This document shows positions 23,701 to 38,700 of a stretch of 64,000 nt of DNA, one piece after another (positions within the stretch are counted from its first letter, which is position 1; every line of letters starts with the position of its first letter). Under the pieces are notes generated by a model that was given only the letters and a program-made list of their open reading frames with translations, searched no databases and was not told the origin of the DNA. The stretch is from contig JAQFVV010006310.1 of the NCBI GenBank assembly GCA_028023455.1, forward strand, positions 992,001 through 1,056,000, written 5' to 3'. The translations under genes and the position numbers were made by a program. Source of the DNA: Epiperipatus broadwayi. Taxonomy: Eukaryota > Onychophora > Udeonychophora > Euonychophora > Peripatidae.

Positions 23701-26700
23701 CTTTTCAACTTTATCACTTCTAGTTTTATAACTTACAAATGAGAACTCATTTGATTATTTTCTTATATAATTTTATGGAAGATGCTATTTTTTTTATTAA
23801 TCTTTTCACTAGTAATCTTTTTACATTTATGTACTTATGTTTTAATATTTTTTTAATATATTAAATAGATTTTTCAGTATCTTACTCCTTATTTATTTGC
23901 TGACTAATATTACAGGGAAATTAGTAATCATAGATTTGGCTTTAAAAATTAATTTATTAATCTAATTAACATTAATATTCACATGATCACCATCTCTTAT
24001 ACTAGCACATAATTGTTGTTAAACAAGGCAAAACTCTCCATATGGTAGTGCCACCCTGTACTAACCATAATAATCAATGGATCCCAGAAGGCTTGTGCAT
24101 AAAATCCCTATCTAGTGCCTACTCATCCAATATTCCCAGACTAGTTTCTGGCTTGCGGCCTTTGTCAGTGAGGAGCCTTGGATCTGAGAGCACTGCACCT
24201 AGATCTTAGGATCTAATGCAACCCTCCAGCAACCACCTTTTATCTCTACTTAACTATAAAACTATGAGAATGACATTGAAAACACAATATTTTCAATCTA
24301 AGCTCAATAGCTTATATAGCCATATGGGTTTGAACTCAGTTCAGATCCCATACATTTTGGTGTCTTTGGTTTTTTAAAAACCATATCCACCACTATCCTA
24401 TTATGCAGGATTGGTGTTAAACCACTAAATATCACATGATTACCATCTCTTATACTAGCACATAATTGTTATTAAACAAGGCAAAACTCTTCATACAGTA
24501 GGCACTCGATAGGATTTTATGCACAAGCCTTCTGGCATCCATTGATTACTCTGGTTGGCACAGGATAGCACTACTGTATGGAGAGTTTTGCTTTGTTTAA
24601 CAACAATATTAAAATAAAATTCGTTTTTTACTTCATCTTTGAGTGGTAAGTTTTAAATTGCGCTTTACGTAAAAAAGTGAAGCTTATTATTATTAGAAAA
24701 GAATTATATGCCTCAGCGCTTTCAGAGAACTTAAGTCTTCATATTCATAGCCTACTTTAAGTGAAGTTTAGTGGTAATTTATGCAAATTTTTTTCCCATA
24801 AAGACCATTTTCTGGAGATTGTAAAGTTTGATTTTTTTTGGTTTATTGCATAGTTGTTATTTGCAATAAAGCATGCCTCCTGGTCTTTATGAAAGAAAAC
24901 TGCATAAATTACCACTAAACTTCACTTAAAGTATGCTATGAATATGGAGACTTAAGTTCTCTGAAAGCACTCAGCTGTATAATTCTTTTCTAATAATAAT
25001 AAGTTTCACTTTTTTGCATAAAGCGCAATTTTAAAAATATTAATATTACAGTAAGATGTGCATATGCATGAGACATTAAACGGAGGTGTTTGTAGTGATA
25101 CGCACACAATAATATATATATATAGCAGATATATAATGTCCAAATGCTAATTTAGTTGATATATGTACCAACACATACATATATCCAGATATGAGGGTCA
25201 ACTGCTAATCCAGGCTAGTATAATATCTGATCATAAGTTAACTAGGAATGCAAGTCCTTTTGCTTACTAAATCTGTTCATTAGTTAATACAAGGTAGAAA
25301 ACATTTACATTGCATTATAACTGATCTTCAAATCTGGGCAGTCCTTGAGGCATTTCCAAATAATAAGAAGATTGTTGTGATTTGTTAAAACCCTAATCAC
25401 CTTATTGAACCTCCGGGAGCTGAGATCCTGGGTGTCTAATGATTTCCCCCCACTAGTTTTCTTCTGCTATTTCTTCTGGTAGTACAGTTGTCTCAAAGAC
25501 CATGATGAAGTACGCACTGCCTTTTTTTTCTCTTTACTTGTTCTTAGGTGTTCTGGTCCCTTTTGTTTTCTGAAGTATTCTATTTTAGAAAAATCTGGGT
25601 GGTATTTATTTTATCAGTACAGTTGTTGTTTTGTAATTTAATTAGTATTTTACTAGTACTAACTAAATTCCTTTCATTATCTGATTGTTTATTCCTCACT
25701 TTCTGTAATCTATTATAGTATATGATTGCTTAATTGCATTTTTACTGGATTTAGATTAATCTGATTACAACTATTTTTATTTCCTCTCTAGATTAATTTT
25801 ATAACATATTTTAGATTATTAGATATGCACATGCTTTAATAAAGACATGTTTTACACACATGAAAAAATAAATTTGAAAATGTTATGGATACAGCAAGAG
25901 AAATACTACTTAATTTGATAAACTTGTACCCTTTCCCTTAAGTACATACTCACATGATAAAGTAAGTTTTAAATATAATTAAGTAATACATAAATAATTT
26001 TAAATAGCTTTTTATCTGACTTGATAAAATATCAACCCATTACTTAACTAAAATATTAATACCTATATATGATAATAAAAAAATAGACTAAATATAAGAA
26101 ATAACAAAAAAATAAGCATGAGAGATAGGCTCCCATTATTTATCTTTTAAAAAATGTCAGCTTTCAATAATTTAAAAAAGGGTAACAGTATTGAAAAAAT
26201 ATCTCCCCATCTTTTATAAATAGACATAGGCTATAGAGTTTTGTTTTTATGTTGCTTAGTTCAATTAAATAAATTAATAAAAATAAATGTGAGCAGTAAT
26301 CTCACATTATTTATATTCGAAAAAATGTTGACACAATAATTTAAAAAAAACTGATGTTTGAAACTATTATTTATCCAATAAAATAATTTTAATTATTAAC
26401 AATGTGCGAATAAATTAACAATTTTTTATTAAATGGTTTATAATGTAACGGTAAGAAAAGTAGAGCTGCTTTAACCTAACCTAGAGATGCAGATAGAGGG
26501 GGTTTGAACCTCACCTACTCCTCTAGATTGCTACTAAGCGACTTACTCCCCAAACCTCAGTAGAATTTAATCTTAATGTATGCCTGGTGGTCAGGGAGAG
26601 GAGACCACGAAAAGGAATTTTTACATATATAATGATCAGATGTATATACGTATGTCACAAAAGAAAACAATACTAAGTGTTTTTATTTATAGTGAATGAA

Positions 26701-29700
26701 AGATAACTGAAACTTTTATTATTTACATTAAAAGAATTCATACAATGCTTTATTAATAGAACGCAGGCTATTTTCACTGCAATCGGATAGACATATACGA
26801 AAGATCCATTGATCGTAATGATAAGAACAGACAAAATTTTTTCATTATAATATCATAATTAAAATATTCCAGCCAATGGAAGTGTTACATAAAGGAAACC
26901 AAGAGAGAGAGACATGATTCATTAATTCTGTGGTTGGAGAACATAGAAATAAATAGGTGGTCAAACTCAACTAAACATTTTGGACAGGTTTAAATCACAA
27001 CCCTACTTATGATTTAAGAAGAATGATAAAGTGACCCGAGCAGGAATTTCCAGCCATAATTGAAACATTTTTATGAGATTTTGAGAAAGATTTCCTAATA
27101 AATATAAATATACAAGACCATGCACAAAGGCGAGAGCATATAGGGGGCTGTGAGGCTCGAGACATAACAGTTACCAAGAGGTCAACACAAGACCGGATAG
27201 CTCTCTGTCTCTAAACTAGGTTAGAGAGAAAAATGGAACCCGTTCGCTAAACGCGTGAACCGGATTCAGGATCGGAGTTTTTATTGCTTATGTCCAGTTA
27301 CGTACATTGAAGGGACTGATATCGATATGAGATCCAGAACAATTTATTTATTTTTCAGAAGGTCCGAATGTAGGTATGTTAACCTAAGCAAACTTGGCAA
27401 AAGAAGCACTGTCATATATGCTGAGCGGCCCAGTAGATCACCCGAGGCATGATGCCTTATAAATACGGTCAACGACCTTTAAATTTAAAAAAGAAATCCT
27501 CTGCAAAATATATATATTAAGAAAGCTCAACTATCACTGAAAATCCGCAGAAAAATAGTAACTTCCCTTTTATAAATTCAGATCACTATAACAAGAGGGC
27601 GGATATTTTATTGATTTAGTTGAAGTTTAACCAACACACCCCAGAGTCAATGCTATTTAATAATTTTTAATACATATTGTCAAAATGTACTCTTTCTTAT
27701 CACTAAAATATAAATGTGAATGTTTTATTTCACACTCTTCAAAATATAACATTAAATTTGTAACCCTTCATTGACTAAAATATACAGGTATTTGATAAGG
27801 ATCTTTCTTTTATATATATACAAAAAAAAACTAAGTTAAAGTTTGGAAAGTTTTATAATAGAATATTTAGCAATTTAAATCTTGATTTTAAAATAGAGTT
27901 TTGCACTTTCTATGATTTGCTTCCTTTTCTTTCTAAATAAATATTTATATAAAATAAATAACTTAATTACGGGAGTATAATGGCGGAAAGTTAAACAAAG
28001 TATTTTTCAATTAAATTAATAAGAACTATGGCCACCATTATATATAATAACCCCTCCCATTACGATATAAAAAAAAAAAAGAAAAGAAAGCAATTAATGA
28101 AATATAATTTGACAAGATACGAACACATAGATTTAAAAAAAAAAACATATATATAGAAAAACATCATTCTAGCTAGAGCGAATTTGTAAATTACAAAGAG
28201 ATTTTTTTTGTTAATTTATGGTAACGTTACCGGTAACTAGATGGGGTGGGTCAAGATGAGTTCATTAGAGGTTTACCGCAAGTCTTCTCAGTTCTTCAAC
28301 TTTGTTTTTCCATGTTTGAGGGCAGATATTCACGGATACAGGGCAGACACTTTAGTTCTCTGGCTGGCTTACATGATTAGAACTCCAGCCTCAGGAATGG
28401 CTCAGGAGATCGAAGGCAAAGAGGTTACCCCTGCATTTTTGCAGAGCAACACATGTCTGGATTTTTTATTTATATGCTGAAAAAATAGAGTGCAGCTTGA
28501 AGTAAGTACAGCAAGCAAGAGTTCGCTATATTGTCCAATCTTTCAGCAAAATTTTTTCCAACAAAATTCTTAAGATTTTCTCTCTGACCTTCAGCACTGG
28601 TTACCCACAAGCATAAGACCAAGAACAAAAGAAAAGTTCTTTATTTATACCCTTTTTCCATTATGTCTTTAATCTGCTAATTAGTAGCAAATCATGCCCA
28701 TTGTTTCAAATTTTTCCTGTTATCTATTATTTTATCTAACTCAGAAAAATGTTTTATTAATTAATCCCTTTTCTTAATGGATTCTATTTAATTAAGAAAA
28801 TTTTTATCTTATCGAATTCTACCAAATATATTTTAAAAATAGTTGCAAATATAATTTTAACTTTCTCTATTTTATTTTATTAAATCTTTTCTCTTTAACA
28901 CAATTCCTTCTTTAATTTAGACAACTATTTGAGAAAACGATAAATTTATTTTGAAAAAGAAACATACATTCACTGCGGTTGGACTTAGGGTCTTAGTTAG
29001 TCCACAGTGAATGGTGAAGCCAGCATATATATATATATATATTTGTATATATATGCACAGCTTCAATAAATTATATTAAAAATTATCGAATGCAATTCTT
29101 TACATATATAATACATGCTAATATCTTATAATATTTGTGGTGAATATCCAAAGTACGTTATTATACAATACAAGCATTGATTCAGAGATGTCAGTTTAGA
29201 CAATTTGGAGAGAGTATCAGTCACTTTTTTACTTGAACACACATATTATAATTACTGTCATTATCAACAATAACGTTTGTTAATGAAGTTTATTAATCAA
29301 ACTATGCACAAGTATGAAAGTGAATAAATGGTTGATGTCAATGTATAAAGAGAACCAACAAATAGCTCATAAAATTTTTAGTATTTTATCCAGGAACAGG
29401 GATTTCAACACAATATTTATTAGTTAAATTAGAAATGCATGATTCTATTTAAGAGAAAGTGAGAGATTGAAAAAGTCATAAATACATATGTATTTCATAT
29501 AGAATATCGGGAACTATGGTGGAAGTATATTAATAATTTTTTGAGTGGATAACATGAATAATATTTCTGTAGTGTAAATTTTCACTATAAAATTCTCACA
29601 CTAGGAAGGAATTTGTTTCTATCTGCTTTTATTACCCTGTGGATGGTGTAATCATAAAATATGACTAAAGACATGTGAAAAAAATGTATGTCCTAAGGTG

Positions 29701-32700
29701 CACATTTCATGCTGAATCAACTCTCATCAGTTGGCCTCAATCACAATCTCTTACACATATCCTTATCATTGTTCTGTATATAGGTAGCCAATTACTACAG
29801 TATAATTAATGTACTATATGCCACCCTCACAACTTCAACATAAACTATGTGATTGAAGTATATTAATAATTTTTATTAGTCATTCATTAGATTAGAGATT
29901 ATCCATTTAATGAATATATATGGTCTTGGGGATAATCTTTTTCACATGTTTATGATTACTTCTTTTCTCAAGGTGTTGAAAGCAGATAGAAACCAATCCC
30001 TACCTTGCCTGAGAGTGGGATAGTGAAAATTACACTAACAGAAATATTATTCAAGTGGATAATCATTAGTTTAATGAATGAATAATAAAAATTATTAATA
30101 TACTTCCATCAAGTGGTTTGTGCCAAAATTATGAGGGTGATAAATTTGACACTTATCGATTAAGCTGTAATAATTGGTTAACTGAACAATCATAAAGATA
30201 TATATATATATGAGATTGTGATTAGCTGGACCAACTGATAAGTGCTGGTTCAACACGAAATATGCTTCTTGGAGATCATACATCTTTTTCACATATCTTT
30301 GATCATGTTTATGATTATGACCCCTTCATAGGTGTTAAAATTATCTACCTTGCATGAGTATAGTATAGTAAAAGAAATATTATTCATCAGGAATTGTATC
30401 TCTTGAAACTAATTACCATAAAAAAATACATTCTGATCAATAGAATAATCATTAATAGTAATAGAACTCTTGAAAAAATACACATTTTAATATAACTTCC
30501 AAATAATGCCAGGAGCAAATTCTATGAAATTAATTATTATTTAAAAATGATTATTATTTGTAATTAATTAATTGTTACATATTTTTTGTTTCTTGAATAT
30601 CATTAAAAACCAGTCAATATTTAGACAATATCAATAACAATCAACAATTTCTAACTGTTGTCAAGGCAACATTAAAGATTGCAACTTGACCACAGAGATT
30701 GAAATTATTGATACAAATAAGTTTAAATAAACCTCTTTAAATAGTTAAATAGAACCTATTCTGAATGCAGATTAATAAATAGTCAATTATAACATTAGAA
30801 ACTGCAATTATAAATTACAAATTGCACCCAAAGTATTACTTAAATAAGTGTAATAATGCTGAAGGCTAAATAAGTAATCATAAAAACCAATCAATACTTA
30901 GACAGTCCAAATTTATCATATAAGAAATATATTTAAATAAAAATCCTATAAGTTGATTATTCTATTAAAGTGAGCGAAGCCATGGGTATAGCTAGTATTT
31001 TTTAATTTTCATGTTTAGATTTTTATTTTGTTGTAATTATCTTCTATCTTTATAATTACTGAAATTTTTTTTAAAATAAATGATTTAATCATATTTATTA
31101 GGTTAGAAATTACTGCATTTTCTTTAATCCAATGTTTATATTGTAATTCTATTAAAGTTCAAATATAAATATCAATTGTTATATAAATTTACATGAGAAT
31201 TAATTTCCTTTTACCAAACTATATCTCACATCATTTCTATATGTTATTTTTATTACTACATTGGCTTCAGATAGACATTGTAGACATTGGTAAAAAAATA
31301 TAAAAATGGATTCTAGTATATATTTTCACCATAACAGATGATGTGATACTATTGAGATGGGGATTTATATGGCAAAACCTAACTGATGAGATGTCTGGTT
31401 TAAATTTATGTTAGGAGCCATTTACATGCTTTTTCCAATATCTACAGTTATATTTTTAAATTTTTTGATTTTTTTTTTTTAAATGCATCTGTCATTTTAA
31501 CTCCATCAAATTACAACTATCCATCAGTATTGAAACTCAGACCATGTTTTCACTATGCTTGTATTTAACAAATAATTATCATTCATTAGGTAAGATAGAA
31601 TTACCAAATACTTGAATTTCCATAACTGTATTGACAGCTCAAATTTTTTTCACATCATTCTCAAGCAAGTTAGGATAGTTTTTTATCCACATTTGATACC
31701 TTGTAAAAGGATGAATAATTATTGCAAGCAGAGAATGTTTCAAGTTTGTTTTTTGTTTTTTTGTTTTTTTGTTTTTTTTGGGGGGGGGGGGTTATCAGGG
31801 CATCCTCCATCTTAATTCAAGCAAATCCTAGCTATTCATCTACATAGAAATTTCAACCCACTAATAGTAGATGCATTTTGCAAATCTTCTTTATTCATCA
31901 GAGAGCTAGAGTTAGAAATATTAAACACCTGAATTTCCATGTCTGTGTTAACAATTCAGTATTTTTTCATTTCACTCCTCTCGCACAAGATAGACATTAT
32001 TTTTCAACCAACATTTTGTAGAAGGCTGAACAATCATATATTTGAAGTAAATATAGTAATAATAAATATTTTATAATGATATGAAATTATGATAATGAGT
32101 GTTTTGCAACTATAACTTAGGGGTTTTATTATAAAGATGTGAAATTATGGGTGGTTTGATACAGTGACTTTTGTTGGTTTATAAAGATGAACACAAATTT
32201 AAATCTTTAATAGGGTTGATCATTTTTGTATTTATGAAAGTTTGTTGTTTAAAATAAATGTTGGGTGAAAAAATATGCTTTGATGAATTAAATTTGCATA
32301 TTTTATGTATAAAATATTTATGCAGTACAAAACTAGTGGGAAAGGAGAGTTGTCCAACTCAACAGTGTTGGCAGGCCATATTTTAAACTGCATTCAAATC
32401 AATCTGGTAAGTTTTAAATCACATGCAATAGATAGTACAATATTTTTTAAGAAAACATTTTTATTTAACTTGAGAAAGAAATTTTAGGGGCATTTATAGT
32501 TAACTAACATAGAGGAAAAAAGAAATGAAGGGATGAAATCTTAATTTCCCTTTGAATTGCTTAAATAAAAATTGTTTTTTTTTTTAAACATTGTTAATAA
32601 AAACAAAAATCTTATAACTAATTTTTAAATTACTTCTAACAAATGGATGTTTTTTGGATTTTTTCATTTTTTTTTTTTTACATTTAAATAGGAATAGCTT

Positions 32701-35700
32701 TCCTGTTTATATGGAAAAAATGAGTTTGAAAAAAAGATTTTGAAAAATTGAAATGATGAAATATTGTAGTGTAATATTTCTGAGTTGTCCAGCCTAACAA
32801 TGTTGGTGGAACACATTTTAAATTATGTTAAATTCATTTAATGAATTTTGAATGATGCATAATAGATGGCACTATATTTTTGTAAAATATGATCTCATTT
32901 AACTTGATAACTATTACACTAAAAAGATGAAGGATGAAATCTTAATTTTTCTTGTTTCCCTAAAAATTTCTTTTGTAAACTGCTGCTTTTGTAAGTACAA
33001 TAATCATAGAAACAAGTTTTAACATGAACAAACTTAATTTCAAATGCTGGAAATATGGTGACATTATTCTCGGTTTTTACAGATTAATATGAAAAGCTTT
33101 CTGTTTATGATAAATGATTTTGAAAAATTGAAGTTATAAATAGTAAAAAAAAAACAATATATATATAGCACTTCAAACATATTGTAGACATTTAATTATA
33201 TATACAAAATATTTTCTTAAAAAAATGATAATTTGATGAATAATACATTAAAAAACAAAAATCATTTTTTTTCTTTGATCACAGTTTTGATTTGTTATAT
33301 GCAACGTTAAATAAAAATGTGGGAGATCATAATTAATTCAATTAATTATAGCTTTGGTTATGTATAACTTTATTGCCCCACACTTTTATTCTTATTTAAA
33401 GTTACATAAAATAAACAAAACTGTGATTCAATAAAACAAATATTTTTTTTGTTTTTTTAATGCATTACATATCAAATTAAATAATGTTTTTTTTTTTTTT
33501 TTAGAAAATATGATATATATTAAATGATTATAATAGTGTATTTGAAATGCAAGTAACTATAGAAATGTAATTATAAGAAGAAACATTTTTAGAATGAGAT
33601 TCTGAAATTTTCCATTAATGCTTTGAGAATAGTGTTTTAATTAGCTATAGTTTAAAGGATTTTTATCTTGCAGATTTTGATTTAATGTTTTATTTTTTTA
33701 GATATTTTATTATTATTTTTATTCATTTACATATATATGCAGTCAATATTTATTATAATGGAATTTGGATATCATAAGTGAGAGTGCTTTTTCATTATGG
33801 CATTGCATTTATTTAAATATTTTTTTAAAAAAAAATAGTTTGACTTATGCATATAAATAATAATCATTAAGATTTTCAAATATAACATTTAGCAGTTATC
33901 ATATTTGCCATTATAATTCATTATCAATCTGCTGTAGGTTGAAAGTTAAAGTTTAATCCAGTTTTTTAATACATACCATCTCTTTTTGACATCATACCAA
34001 CAAACTTCTCTATTTCATTTATCCATTTCACATTTCTAGATCTTTTCTAAACTCTTGAGATCAAGTATTTATCTCTTCTAGCAATCTATCCAGTCCAGCT
34101 CCACCTTAGTTTTTTAATTTTTTTAATAGTGTTAATGATGTCTGTTTGTTCTCTCTCCCTCATATTTCACTGTTGATTTCTTGTTGTTACTCCCAACCTA
34201 TATCCCTCTATACTTCATTAGGTGGTTTCAAGCCTCCATATTTCTCATCTATTAAGTATATAAATTTCAGCAAGAACTCATAAGACTTATCTGTTAAAAA
34301 TCTTTTCAAACAATAAACATATTTTCTTTTAATATTATTTCTTCCAAAAACAATCCATTCAAGATTAATTCTATAATTAAGTTTGTTCATTATATATCCA
34401 CCTGTATTATTAATCTAATCAATATTTTTGTAATTGTTAACTTATAATTTATTTAAACTATGGGTGCTATTGTAATAATAAATATCAGCATGGTGTATTC
34501 AGAAGAATCTGAAACTGTATTCACTCATATAAATATAATAAATTGATGAACTTATTTCATGAAATTTTTAAGTGAATTTTAAAATTGAATAGAGTAACAC
34601 CTCACAGTAAAACTAGAATAATTTTTGGATCTCTAGTATTGTGTAAAATCTTAAATGAATTATTTTTTTTATTATTATTAATATATAGTGACAAATAAAT
34701 TGATTCAAAATCATTTTGTCATAATATTATTTTATTAACACATTTGTATTTTAATAATTATTTATATTTCATTAATTATTTTATTAACAATTAAATAAAC
34801 AGTAAAAATAAATGATTTATTACACCAGAATTCATAAGTAGAACTAGGCCATTGATGTGTAGACTTTGAGCTCCAGTGTTTGCCACTCAATCAATTAAAC
34901 ATTTACAAAGAAAATTTGAAAAATAATAATATTATAGTAATATAACTACAGGAAGTTTCATTACTTTTTGCATAATTCAATTAATACAAATATATATAAT
35001 AAATCTTTACTGCATTCTTGAATACAGAACTTTATTGAAAATGTTTTATTGAAAGCTTATATTATTTAATTAATTTATAAAAAGTGAAGATAATTTAAAA
35101 TATACTTCTAATAGTGTTTAAAACAATGAATATTCTGTAATTAGTAATTTTATAATTAATAAAGGTAATATATTTGATGTTTTAAAAAAATAAGCAAATA
35201 AAAGAAAATTATTCTCTTTAAATTTTTTTTATTTAAGCTATATTCAAGGTACTTTTATTTTTTTTTTTTCTTTTTTTGGAAGAATAGAATGAAGAAATAA
35301 AATTAAATTGCAGTACAGTTTTTATATATATAATTATTTATTTATCTAGCTCTGTGTTTTATTTGTAATAATCATAAGGAAATTTTCCTGACACATATGT
35401 TGTAAGGATTTATAGGGCCAAGAAATACTCTCATTCTAAATACAAGATAGAGTCAAACTCTCCATACAGTATTGCCACCTGTGCTAAACAGAGTAATCAA
35501 TGGATGCCAGAAGGCTTGTGCATAAAATCCCTATTTAATGCCTACTCATCCAACATCACCAGACTAGTTTCTGGCTTATGGCCATTGTCAGTGAGGAGCT
35601 TTGGATCTGATGCAGTGCTCTCAGATCCAAAGCTCCTCACTGACGAAGGCCATAAGCCAGAAACTAGTCTGGGGATGTTGGATGAGTAGGCATTAGATAG

Positions 35701-38700
35701 GGATTTTATGCACAAGCCTTCTGGCATCCATTGATTACTCTTAGCACAGGTGGCAATACTGTATGGAGAGTTTTGCTCTGTTTATCAACAATTAATGTGC
35801 TAGTATAGGAAATGTGATCATGTGATGCTTAATGGTTTAACAAGATAGAGTCTTTGAAAAGATTTTTCAGTTTTATAAATTCATATAGTGCATGTACTGT
35901 ATATATTAAATACTATAATTTAAAATAATTTAAGAAAAATATAAAAAAAACAAACTTAAAATGTTAATATTTTTTTTTTAAATTGGAGAATCCAAAACTA
36001 TTTGCATTGCTAACATATTCATTGGTATATTGGAGTGGGAGAGTTTATATTAATAATATTTTTATTTTATTTTTATAATAGGGGCATAATGGTTGTGTTA
36101 ACTGTTTGCAGTGGAATGATGGAGGAGAGTAAGTATTTTTAAAAAATCATTAAAATAGAATTTAAAATACAATTATGATATTAATGCCATTAATTAAAAT
36201 ATAATTTCTATTATTCTTCAAGTCAAAAATTTTAATAGTTTTTTTTTTTTTTTAATTTCATGTTATTAGAATTTATTACATTTAAAAAGCAGCTTCATAA
36301 TTCTTAGTCTTAACAATAATAGTGATAATTTGTTTGTCTAACGTTAATGAAATATATATGTCAGTGTCATTCATTATGTTATTTACTGCTTTCATATATA
36401 TGAGTTGAATTGATGGATTGGGTTTGTGTAATTAAAGTTACCTGTAATGATTCATAAAACTTTTAGTCGGCATAAATTATGATAAAGTAAATAATTTATT
36501 TTTTCAGAATGTGTTAAATACTCAGTTGATCTTCATTTGTAAATATAATAACATTATGAAAGAAATCTTCATAACATTTCATCTGATTGTAAATAAACTT
36601 TTGACCTTCATATGCCATTTAATTAAGCCATTCAATTTAATTTTCTAGTTTTTCTTCTCGGTCATCTGACTATATTGATTAAACTCTTAATCCCTGATAA
36701 ATTGAAGATAGTACACAGTTCATTTATACTTTTTTTAATTGAAATATCGAGTTTTTTTGGACAACAAGATGAATTTGTGACAATGATCTTTTTTTTTCAA
36801 TAGATATTTACAATCATGACAGACAAAATTAAATTATGGCCATTAATCCCAGATGGTTGCAAAATTTCCAGCCAAAGCAGCAGTTGGTGGTAGAAGATAG
36901 AACACTGTCAATCTTAGCAAAGTTAACAGTAAAGACGAAAAGACAAATGATTTAAAAAAGTGGACATGTATTTTATTAGTTTAAGGCTCCAAAACTGAAT
37001 GCAGAAGTGGAGTGGGATTCATTATAAATAAAAGGTGGAAGAATAACATTGTGAAATTGATGGTATATCAAACAGAGTGGCAAGATGAGTTATTCAATTT
37101 CATACAAGATACAAAATGCAGATAATTCATAAACAGACCAAACAACATTTTAAAATTATCATGGTAGACTTTAATATAGAATTAGTAAACATTTTGAAAA
37201 ATGAAAGTGCTGCGAGTAAATTTGGTTGTAGTGGAGTTTACAGAAAGAGAAAAACTATTTATTATGAGTTCTTTTTTTTTACTGTTTGAAAAAAATGCTA
37301 AATGGGGATGGACATGGAAGCATTCAAATAATGGCATAGCAGAATTGGATTATAATTTGATTAACAAATGTTATGCTTTTCAGATAGTGATGTCCTTAAT
37401 AGATTTAACATAGTAAGTGATCATTAATTAGTATGCTTAAGATATTTGTTATTGCAAAGCTAGGAAGATGAAAACTATTAAGTAAGTTAGTATTAATTGT
37501 TGTTATTCCTAGTTTTCAGAAAAACTCCGATAAATTTAAATTAAAACTTGCAAATCACTTTAAAATATTAATTAACTTTGAAAATGGCTCAGATTTGACT
37601 GAAATCAGTAGGAAGATAACTTATAGCTTATTAAAAACTGCAAGAAAGATAGCTGATATGAAAAAAAGAGCAATTTACCAATGAATTTTTTGCTGGGATA
37701 AGAAAATGTATGAAGAAAAGAAGGAATGTGAAAAAAATGTAAAATGATTCATTTAGAAGAATTGAATATTTAGAGTTTTATATAATGTCATAAAGAAAAT
37801 GTAATAATGATATAAGAAAATATATTTGTGAATTGGCAAGGAAAACTATAGAAGAAAATATAAATCTCACAAATTATAAATCAGCTTATTGATATTGAAA
37901 GGAGTTATTTCTACAATAAGAAAAAAAGATGAAACTATTGTTGAAAAGAAAAGTGATATCATGAAATATGTACAAATGTTCTATAAAGAATTATATAATA
38001 ATAAAGAAAAAAAAAACAAAGCATCTCTTACAGTTATTATATCTTCTGAATTGCCCAGCATTTTAAATTAAGAAGTGAGATATGCAATTAAATCTATGAA
38101 GAGAAAAAAAAGCTCAAATGTTTGATAGAATTATAATTGACATCTTAAAGAAGCTGGTGAAGAAATATAAAAATAATGGCAAAGTTATATATCACGTATC
38201 TAAATGATAACAATATACCAAATGATTGGAAGAATAATCTGGTAATATTGATATTTAAGAAAGATGATAAAGAAGATATTATGCATTACAGTCTTGTCAT
38301 ATCTTTCACTTTTATATAATATCTTTCCCATGATAATTGTAACTTGTTTCTCTCAAACTTTAGACTTTAAACTAACCAAAAGAACAAGCAAAATTTAAGT
38401 GATTTTAGTTTAGTGAGTCATATCCATGTATTGCAAAAAGTTATAGAAAATTCTAATGAATTGGAGTTGCCATTATGTTTTTGGATTTATATATTATAAA
38501 AAACCATTGTTGATTCTATAAATATTTCTGTGGTGATTAAAGCATTGGGTCATCAAGATATAGACCCAGGATATTGTCTTATATTGAAGAATATGTATTA
38601 GAAACAATTAGATTGCATGATTATACTAGAACATTGAGAAATGTTTACATCAGAATAATTTTATATTGTTAAAATGTTTTATAGCAGTTTTACATAATTT

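Larger units (their letters stand above)
14751..36081 (+). other. WDTC1 intron a-b (21.3 kb)
   Basis: Opens GTAAGC and closes TTTATAATAG. Contents are listed separately: palindromic foldbacks at 15.6, 16.5, 24.0, 24.7, 29.5 and 35.5 kb, RTE LINE pieces at 16.9 and 33.9 kb, a TIR transposon at 18.2 kb, and two degenerate direct repeats at 31.5 and 32.3 kb. The rest, for example 19.4-23.9 and 25.1-26.4 kb, is plain AT-rich sequence in which I recognise nothing. Confidence 0.85.

Noticed and set aside
28241-28480. 79-codon frame as a novel small gene
   Set aside because: No recognisable domain, no splice context, and it lies in a patch that looks like an inserted repeat.
35504-35727. Two overlapping 61-codon frames on opposite strands with almost identical proteins
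   Set aside because: They are the two arms of one palindrome read in each direction. No protein family is recognised and the symmetry fully explains them.
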